A stretch of 64,000 nucleotides of DNA from Pyrenochaeta sp. MPI-SDFR-AT-0127 (lineage: Eukaryota > Ascomycota > Dothideomycetes > Pleosporales > Cucurbitariaceae): contig JAGTJM010000025.1 of the NCBI GenBank assembly GCA_020747015.1, forward strand, positions 434,001-498,000, in the 5' to 3' direction. A program made the translations under genes and the position numbers. The notes below the pieces were generated by a model that was not told where the DNA came from, did no database searches, and was given only the letters and a program-made list of their open reading frames with translations. This document shows, in pieces, positions 56,794-64,000 of the stretch. Each line of letters opens with the position of its first letter. Within the stretch, counting starts at the first letter, position 1.

Positions 56794-58684
56794 ATGGGCA
56801 AGTATCGCTCTAGGAGCGGCTGGTATGTGGCTTGTTCGCAATTCTCCAAACAATGAGCGACTGATAATTGGACAGCCTTACCTGTCGAGCCCGTCGCGTC
56901 AAATGTAGGTTGTTGTAGATGCCGTTTTGTCTTGTGCTAACAAAGTACCCAGGCGACGAAAATCATCCGGTGTGCAGGGCGTGCAGTAAAAAGAACCGTC
57001 CATGCCAGTGGGAGGCACCCCATACCAAGTTCAAAGACTATCAACCCCAATCATCCTCGACCAAATCTGCTGCTGATGACGACGACGAGGATGAAAGAGA
57101 CGACGAAACTGTAGATGGGTTCATGGACGTCGATGGGGTGAACGAAGGCGAAGGGAGCCATAGTCGGCGCAATTCACCGAGGCGGATAAACACTCGGGCC
57201 GGTGCCAGCTCGGAAGCCCCTTCCGCCAATGCCTCATCTCCATCGGCCCAGCGTTCACCAGGCTCGCCTTTTTTCGTACCGGGGTTGGGGAGCGGCAGAG
57301 GGGAAACTCCCGTTGGATATCTGTCAAGGTCACATGTGCCAGAAGGCTCTCCTCAGGATACAAGGACTTACTCGAAGACAGCAGTCCCTCTCACGCACAA
57401 CGAAGCGCTACTGGTGCACCACTACACTGAACATCTCGGCCGTTGGCTTGATTGCACTGACGCAACCCGTCAGTTTACGCTAGGGGTGCCGGACAAAGTC
57501 AAGAAATGCCCAGTCTTGTGTCATGCTGTGCTGTCGTTTGCCGCCCGTCATCGAAGAAACGCTGCGACGGCAGATGCAGCGTATCAACGTTGTATCGCTT
57601 TACTCATCGAGCGCTTGAACGAAGATTCTGCCAGTCACGACGAGACACTCTTGTGTGCTATCGTAATCCTTCGTTTCTATGAGCAGCTGAATGGTAGGTT
57701 AGTTTACATGCATGTGCAGTCTTTCATCTGACATTGTTTTGCAGTCCCGTCCAGCACCGGGTCAGATGATGAACAGCATTTAGCAGGATGCTCAGCCATA
57801 ATTCGCACATCCCAGGGTCACCACTTTGTAGATCCCTCGGCACCCACCTTGCGTGAAGCTGCTTTCTGGGTTTATGTTCGCCAGTGCCTCTATAACGCAA
57901 CTATCAATCAACAGCCACCGGACATAGACTTCTCGCTGCAGCTCCATCCCACGCCAGGCTCAATGCAAGATGCGCACCCACTCGCTCGCTTGAGATTGGA
58001 AACTGCCTGGGCTAATCAAATGACTTGGAACACTGCTTGTGTTGTCAACTTTTGCTTTGAAGGCAATGAACCTCATAACGAGCGAGCTTACAAAACCCGC
58101 CGATGGCAAGAACTCTGGGACATCACTCAGGAGTGGATTAAAGAACGCCCAGTAGGATTCGATGCGATCTTCGAGGGCGAAGCTGGCGTTAACGGCGTGT
58201 TTCCAGAAATTTGGTTCACGGCCGACTGGCATGGTAAGTATGCATGATATCCTCCTATGGACTCATACTCATTCAACAATATAGCTGTTTCATTCGGATT
58301 CTACCATTTTGCATGCATCATGCTGCTCAGTTACAAACCGGGCCCGAAGTTCGCGATTCGCAATACCAATAGGCTTTCTGACACAGACGTGCGTTACTCT
58401 ACGAAATAAAGACAACTACTGACTCCTATTAGCGCCAGATCTTGGTACACGCTCGAGCCATATGTGGAGCAAGCAAAAGCTCACCAGAGACCGTACCTTT
58501 GTCGATCACGGTATGCCACACTATCTTTATCTGGGGCCCACTTGTGTCGGCTCCAAAAGAACAAGATGAGCTGGTACAGCTTCTGAACCGTTTCGAAGAG
58601 ACTCACTTATGGCCCACGACTTGGATCATCAATGCGCTCAAGCTAGAGTGGGGCCTGGAACATCCAGTCCCCACGGGAACATGA
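56794..58684 (+). CDS. Zn2Cys6 fungal transcription factor
   Basis: Six exons: 56794..56822, 56876..56904, 56953..57693, 57745..58233, 58285..58388 and 58433..58684, giving 547 residues. The first two exons are 29 bases each and split the zinc cluster. Joined, it has Cys at 10, 13, 20, 27, 30 and 37 (GCLTCRARRVKCDENHPVC, then RACSKKNRPCQW), the canonical CX2CX6CX6CX2CX6C. An acidic, Ser-rich linker (DDDDEDERDDETVDGF) leads to a fungal-specific regulatory domain with VPLTHNEALLVHHYTEHLGR, VLCHAVLSFAARHRR, RQCLYNATINQQPPDI and FYHFACIMLLSYKPGP. This architecture is close to the ARCA-like group. It is nuclear and DNA-binding. Target genes cannot be inferred from the neighbours. Confidence 0.88.
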
Positions 58685-60233
58685 GGGTTTCGTACCTCTA
58701 CATACCATCTTCACTTTTCAAGAGCCTACATTCCTAGAGGATTGCTACTCACCTAGACTTTACTTCGAAAAGGGTAACGGCCTCTGCTGCCATACATGAG
58801 CCAGACAGTACTATGCCTACCAGCTTGGAATAGCAACAACCATTTGTTGCGGTCAAAGATTGGGTAATGACTATATTTATTGGCATACGCTAATACTCAG
58901 TCAACTAACGACGGCTGTTGTCTGGAGTGCAATAGTCAGTCTACTGAGGTTGTGGCAAAAGATCTTATTGAGGCCATACTGCCGTAGTTGTTTATATTCG
59001 AAGTCTATATTGTTTTTTTCGGCTGCTTCATGCTTTGCACTGTGTCATGGTTTGGCTTCTTCCCGACGTCATTGTCTGCTGTTTGCCGCTACCCTTAGCT
59101 AGAGCCCCTTCATTATATCAGGTGGCGGCACTGTCTTTTTTATTATGATTTGAACCGAGCCGCGAACCCTGACATCCTTTCCGAAGGTACATATCGTTTC
59201 AAGTGAGAAACATCCAGCACCGTTCAAGTCCCTGCCAAGGAACATGCCGCGCATCCGATCGCTCTTGCAGTACCCAATTCAAGACGCAAGTGATCGATAC
59301 GTTAAAGCTGGGCCTTTTCTCGATTCGTTATATTCCTATGGAGTAATTGGTGGGGCTCGTCGGTTGAGTTGCCCGAGAGGCTAGTCCACGTACTCAGCCG
59401 GAAGCAGAAGATGTCGATTCCTAGCAGCTGTATATTAATCCCTGTCACTTTTGAAAGCATTAGTTGAGTCTGTGTCCCCACCTGCGTAAACTTGGCCCCC
59501 AGCAAATTCGTATCGCACAACAAGTTGTATCTTGGACTTCGAGGGCCCAGCGCACATCCATAATATTCGTCGTGGAAGCACAAATCGTCACTACTAATTT
59601 CCTTTCTCCGCGTTTTCAAAGTATATAAAATATCTGTCGATCTTTACATTGGTCCTTTCTTGATAGTGAAGGCGCTAGTGCTTGTTGTCAAAATCTGCTC
59701 TCTTTGTTTCACACGGGATAAGATCATGCTTTAATTGAGACTTTTGAAGTTGCAGACTATTCACATTGTGCATACATATGTTCCGTGTAGTCATTCATAA
59801 TTCTTCTTCCATTCCTCATAGGTCGTCGCCCCTGGCAGTGAGCTCGGCCGGGGTACAGCTCGCACTGCACAAATGAGCTTGCTTGCAGAATGCTACTAGA
59901 GATTACAGTAGCAAGATAGACGAGTGCACAAATATTAGCTCGCTATGTCATATTTTCTGGACGGTGTGTTCCTCCGAATAGTTCTCATTCCGGTAGTTCG
60001 TATCGAGGTTTAACGCGATCTGGGCATTAGTACTGCCTCACGCTGGTAAACTGGGTAGCGGCCTTGAACGCCCGCACGCCAAGCCTCACCTTCTCCTTGT
60101 GTTGAGATACGCATCTTGAGACGTCAATCGAACGTATGTAGTTCTCTTCTCAACTTCACTATAAGTACCAGTTGCTACCCAGACTACGCAACCTCGATGG
60201 CCTTCCATCTGTCTCAGCACACGAAGTGCAGCT
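58685..60233. other. Intergenic, no gene seen
   Basis: About 1.5 kb, AT-leaning near 58860-59150, with no motif-bearing frame, repeat or mobile element recognised. Holds the AnmK-like gene promoter. Confidence 0.45.
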
Positions 60234-61705
60234 ATGACTAAAGTTGCATTCAGCACCAGAGCACGTCGCAAAGACTCCGCAATGGAGTCTTCGGAGGTTT
60301 TTCGGCACATAGCGAAAGACGGGAAAGATGCAGGTGGACTGGACTTGAGAGTCCTAGGCGTTTCTAGCGACAGTGGACTGAACAAGCTTGACTGTTCGTT
60401 GTTACGGTATCGTCAAGCATCACCAAACGCTTCACTATGTATGGAGATGTTACAGGTAAGTAATCGTGTCGCTATGATGCCTGAGCTACTAATGATAAAC
60501 AGTTCGGCGAAGTACCTGTACCACCTCCAACCCAGACTCCTATCCTCAACCTACTTCGCGAACTCCAAAGTGGACCAGCAGTAATACCACGCCTCAACAA
60601 GTTACTTGGCTCTATGTTCTCCAACGGAATTAAAACGTTCTGCCAGAATCACAACATCACGCGCGTATCCATCGACCTGGTAGGCACACACACGCCCATC
60701 CTGAAGCGTTTTCAGCTCCCTAAGACGGACGATCCGAACACCTATCCTCTCGGCTGGAATACTATCATCGCGGCTCAGACTGGACTCACCGTCGTCTTTG
60801 ACTTTGCTGTTGTCGAGAGTGGTATTCAAAGGCCTCAAATATCTCCTGTCGCGTTTGTCAATCGACTGCTGCTCCGACATCCTTCCAAGTTTCGCGCCTG
60901 TCTCAACATTGAAGAACTCACAAATCTCAGCTTTATTCCTAATTTGAGCGATGGGAACGCCCGCACCACGATATGTCACGATTGCGGACCTGGTAGTCTA
61001 CTTATCGACTACGCGATGCGATACTGTACCTCGAACAACAACAGCGAAGACCATGATGGAAAATATGCAGTGCAGGGAAAAGCGAACCAGAGCATCGTTG
61101 ATCGCTTCCTTGGAACTCACGACTACCTGCGCGCATCACCTCCCTTGAGCATAGCTCGAGAGATGTTCGGCGATCACGAGGCGCAGAGACTCATTGACGA
61201 GTGCATTTTTCTCAGCATGTCCGACGTGGACACAGTCGCTACCATCACACGAATAACTGCTCAAAATATCCTTAAACAGTACCATAGGCTATTAAAACTC
61301 TACTTTCCGCACAATCAGAAGGTCGATGAGCTGTTCATATGTGGCCCCGGTGCGAGGAATTCTAACATCATAGACTACCTCGAGGCGGAACTCCCAGAGA
61401 GTGTCATTACAAAGCCTTTGGATGATATCGGATTACGAGGCGATGCGAACGAAGCTGTCTGCTATGCGCACCTGGCGCTCGAGGCTGCTCTCGGAAAAGC
61501 CACCCACCCATCTACTCCGTCGACACCCGCTTCAAGTCAGGCAAACGATGATAACGTGAGAGGAAAGATAGCTCACGGCACAAACTGGGATACAAATTTG
61601 GACCGTATCATTCAATTTAGCAAGGGGGAGCCATTACACGTCACGAAAGACGTTCGAGTGGTTGGACATCTAGAGTCTGACATTAAGAAACTTGATATAC
61701 AATGA
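60234..61705 (+). CDS. AnmK-family (anhydro-N-acetylmuramic acid kinase-like) protein, probable pseudoenzyme
   Basis: Exons 60234..60455 and 60503..61705, intron 47 bp, 474 residues; an internal ATG at 60282 is an alternative start. The fold-wide pattern of fungal AnmK is clear: LRVLGVSSDSGLNKLDCSLL, YRQASPNASLCMEMLQ, GWNTIIAAQTGLTVVFDF, VNRLLLRHPSKFRACLNI, HDCGPGSLLIDYAMRYCT, DTVATITRITAQNILKQY and ELFICGPGARNSNIIDYLEA. But the ATP loop NSGTSMDG is replaced (44-51), the GSHGQT block is now GTHTPI (135-140), the D-x-A-x-G-(G/R)-Q-G-A-P block has Glu179 and QRPQIS, IGGIAN is IEELTN, and CGGG is CGPG. Loss of these makes ATP-dependent sugar phosphorylation unlikely. The frame itself is intact, so a non-catalytic role is possible. 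Confidence 0.82.
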
Positions 61706-62588
61706 CGTTACGCAAGGACAGAACAGTAAACGAATGATTACGAAAGACACGACACTTGCGATACGATACACAAACACAGGACAGGAGGATGATGTTGTTG
61801 GTTTTCAGCCACGTTTACTAGCGAGCACTGGGTGTTGCCCTCGTTTTGGGAGCACCCTTTGAATTTGGCTATCGCATGCTTAGAGATTCCGCGACTTTGT
61901 CATACTAGCCGCTATCTGTAGGCCAAGCTATATGCTTGTCACGGATATCGAATAACTCTCATGACATAGCTCTTAGCCGCTTCTAGTTATAGTTCCTACC
62001 ACATTCTGCGGATTCAATGTTCCCCAGCGAGGTTCCTGAGAAAACATGGGAAGAGTATGAAGCGCTTGCACCTCCCAGCGCAATCGCCTTAATACGGTGG
62101 ATTGCAACATAATTTCCAATCCGCTAACGTTACGGTACAATGCTATTATAGGGTTTCAGTGGTCGAAGGAGTTCTTCCTCGTTCCACAGCCTCATAATGA
62201 AATCGCCAACTTCTGCTCTATGCTCATCGGATTCAAGGAGACTGTTGCATGAACTCATAACGAAGCCTCAAGTAACGCATAAAAGCAAGGACTTTTCATA
62301 TCGATGCCACTACGGAGACGAAATTTGGAAACAGAGGCATCACTTCTTTGGCGCATATTTAACACGAATGTTTGATGTGACTTGGCAAATCAGATGGAGT
62401 CATACAGGGCATGTTATTCTTCTATAGTTCCAAGTGCCAACAAAGATTTCCATTGGTGGATCGGTCTGTAGTAGGATACAACTTAGTGCCAAACAATTGA
62501 TATTGTACCTCTTATATTGTATCCATCTCTACTTGTGGAAAAGCCAACTTGTTCCTTGGTGTTGATTTTGGCGAGTTTTCTCGGCTAC
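61706..62588. other. Intergenic, convergent 3' flanks
   Basis: Between the AnmK-like gene (plus) and the sugar transporter (minus). No supported gene. Confidence 0.5.
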
Positions 62589-64000
62589 CTATGGCGTTAC
62601 ATTAACCGTTTCTCTCTTTTCCGAAACGATATCCCGCATAATTCTTGCCTTCTGCTGCTCTTCCGCTTCGCTGCTGACATCTTTGAACACTTCGTCCATT
62701 TGCTCGAGAGTCTTGCCTGCCGTCTCAGGGACGCAGAAGAATGTGAAGACAAAGGCAAGAAGGCAGAAAACGGCGAAGAACGTATAAGCACCGGCTCCGG
62801 TGTTCTGAATAAGAGGCGGTGTAACAAGGCCCTATACATAATCAACAATAGTGATCAAAATAAGTATGGGGAAACTTACAATAATAAAGTTATTGAACCA
62901 GTTCGAGCATGTCGAGAGAGCAACACCCTTCGCACGAAGGGATGATGGAAAAATTTCAGATGGCAAAGCCCAAGGCACCGGTCCCCATGTCGCTCCAAAA
63001 CTGAACATGTAGAAGAAGAGAAAGGCTACAGCGACCCAACCTTCGGCAGCATAGTCTGCCCACTGTCCGCCAAATTTTCCAACTAGTACCGCGATAATGA
63101 GGTGACAAATGAACATTAAGGCAGCCCCGGTCAAAAGCAACGGTCTCCGTCCAAATCGATCCATAGTCCACAGGCTTGTAACAACGCCCACCAGCTGCGT
63201 GCAATTAATGATGCCGGAGAGAAGGAGCTGCATTTCATAGCCCTGCCCTAGAGTCTCGAACAAGGAGGGTGAGTAGTATATCAATGCATTGATACCAACA
63301 AATTGTTGGAAGAACATGATTCCTACACCAACAACAGTGCGTCTCCAGCATCCATGTCTAAAGCAGTCTGCCCATGACGCAAGTTCGAGCTTGATTCGAT
63401 TGGCACGAGTTGCGGCTTGCAAGTCGGGATGCTTCTCGCAGCTGACTTCCTGGTTAAAGACAACTTCCGCACGGATTTCACACCACTCTTGGACTACTCT
63501 TGGGTCGGTTGTTGGAAGTCGGCGCAATTTTCCAAGAACCTCAAGAGCCTCTTCGTCCCGGCTTTTTGCGCACAGCCAGCGGGGAGAAAAAGGGAGAAAG
63601 ACGATACCTATACCGAGGACGAAGCCAGGTAGCATCTGCAGGAGAAACGGTAGGCGCCATGACCATTCACTAGCCATGAAACGTGTACCGTAGGTAGTCC
63701 AGAAAGCGATGACAATTCCGAGAACGATAGAGAACTCTTGGAGAACAAGAAGGGCGCCACGAATCTCAGGAGGTGCGATCTCAGAAATGTATAGGGGAGC
63801 AATAGTCGCCAAACTGCATATTATTAGTACACTCCTTGATGAACATGGGAACGGAGTGTGAGGTGAAAGCTGGACTTACGCTCCAATCCCCATGCCTCCG
63901 ACTAGACGTCCAACTGTTAACATCGCATACTCGACCGCTGCAGTCTGTAGGATGCTCCCAACGGTGAAGACAATTACGGCGACGACAATAGAGTACTTCC
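62589..64000 (-). CDS. MFS sugar transporter (sugar porter family), 5' end outside the window
   Basis: Visible exons >64000..63880, 63813..62880 and 62831..62589, introns 66 and 48 bp. The frame at the right edge reads SIVVAVIVFTVGSILQTAAV and GRLVGGMGIG, then ALATIAPLYISEIAPPEIRG, the sugar-porter loop after helix 4. SPRWL (end of helix 6), FFQQFVGINALIYYSPSLFE (helix 7), DRFGRRPLLLTG and PVPWALPSEIFPSSLRAKG are the standard motifs. The C-terminus is FFCVPETAGKTLEQMDEVFK, then RETVNVTP. Roughly the first 110 residues, with helices 1-3, lie beyond 64000. It imports hexoses or related sugars by proton symport or facilitation at the plasma membrane. The exact sugar is not evident. Confidence 0.9.

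Noticed and set aside
1..64000. Secondary metabolite cluster or novel multi-gene system
   Set aside because: No PKS, NRPS, terpene synthase, P450 group or other clustered set; the Zn2Cys6 regulator and MFS transporter are separated by an unrelated gene and gaps.
1..64000. tRNA genes, CRISPR arrays and transposons
   Set aside because: No paired A/B-box tRNA promoter pattern, spaced direct-repeat array, transposase, reverse transcriptase or terminal repeats were seen by eye; a tRNAscan or repeat-library search would settle it.

Overview
The window is a stretch of a filamentous ascomycete genome. Protein-coding genes sit on both strands and most are split by introns of about 45-90 bp with GT..AG ends and CTAAC/CTGAC-like branch points. 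The gene set is ascomycete-typical: the calpain-like protease PalB of the pH-signalling pathway, the NADPH oxidase NoxB, an AA9 lytic polysaccharide monooxygenase, an AA12-type quinoprotein dehydrogenase, a Zn2Cys6 regulator and a fungal AnmK-family protein. I lean to Dothideomycetes/Pleosporales from gene content, but this is inference. No rRNA, tRNA, CRISPR array or recognisable transposase was found.

Layout. 0-10.6 kb: 3' end of a methionine-permease-like APC transporter, a short unplaced gene fragment, a hexokinase paralogue, an Mpv17/PMP22 membrane protein, an AA9 LPMO with a C-terminal CBM1 (frame broken twice), a 2.2 kb gene-poor gap, then VPS51 and RMI1 back to back. 11-19 kb: a small unknown gene, a secreted GH20 hexosaminidase, a Golgi-type GT8 transferase and ribosomal protein uL11 (RPL12). 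19-22.4 kb is gene-poor, with one candidate Cys-rich small gene. 22-36 kb: a VOC-domain/low-complexity fusion, the rRNA methyltransferase EMG1/NEP1, a 72-residue membrane protein, a decayed SDR gene, noxB, a metallo-beta-lactamase-fold enzyme and a small Cys-containing protein. 36-45 kb: a peroxisomal-type adenine nucleotide carrier, palB and an oxysterol-binding protein. 45-53.3 kb: an AA12-type dehydrogenase, eIF3k and TSR4/PDCD2-like (divergent pair), a secreted CBM-like protein and an uncharacterised type I membrane protein. 53.3-56.8 kb is gene-poor. 56.8-64 kb: a Zn2Cys6 transcription factor, an AnmK-like protein and a truncated sugar transporter.

How the genes relate. Most are unrelated housekeeping or secretory genes and I see no biosynthetic cluster. 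Two compact divergent pairs stand out: VPS51/RMI1 (211 bp apart) and eIF3k/TSR4 (246 bp apart), the latter joining translation initiation and 40S biogenesis. RPL12 and EMG1 add further translation functions. AA9, GH20, AA12 and the CBM-like protein are secreted carbohydrate-active proteins, but they are scattered.

The most notable observations are: an intact AnmK-family gene whose ATP-binding and catalytic motifs have all been replaced (a likely pseudoenzyme); an SDR gene with three frame lesions; an AA9 gene whose linker and CBM1 are out of frame through two single-base losses in C runs; and a VOC-domain protein fused to a hydrophobic segment and a long Ser/His/Arg-rich tail. I did not find a clearly new multi-gene system. 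All exon boundaries were deduced by eye from splice signals and frame continuity.
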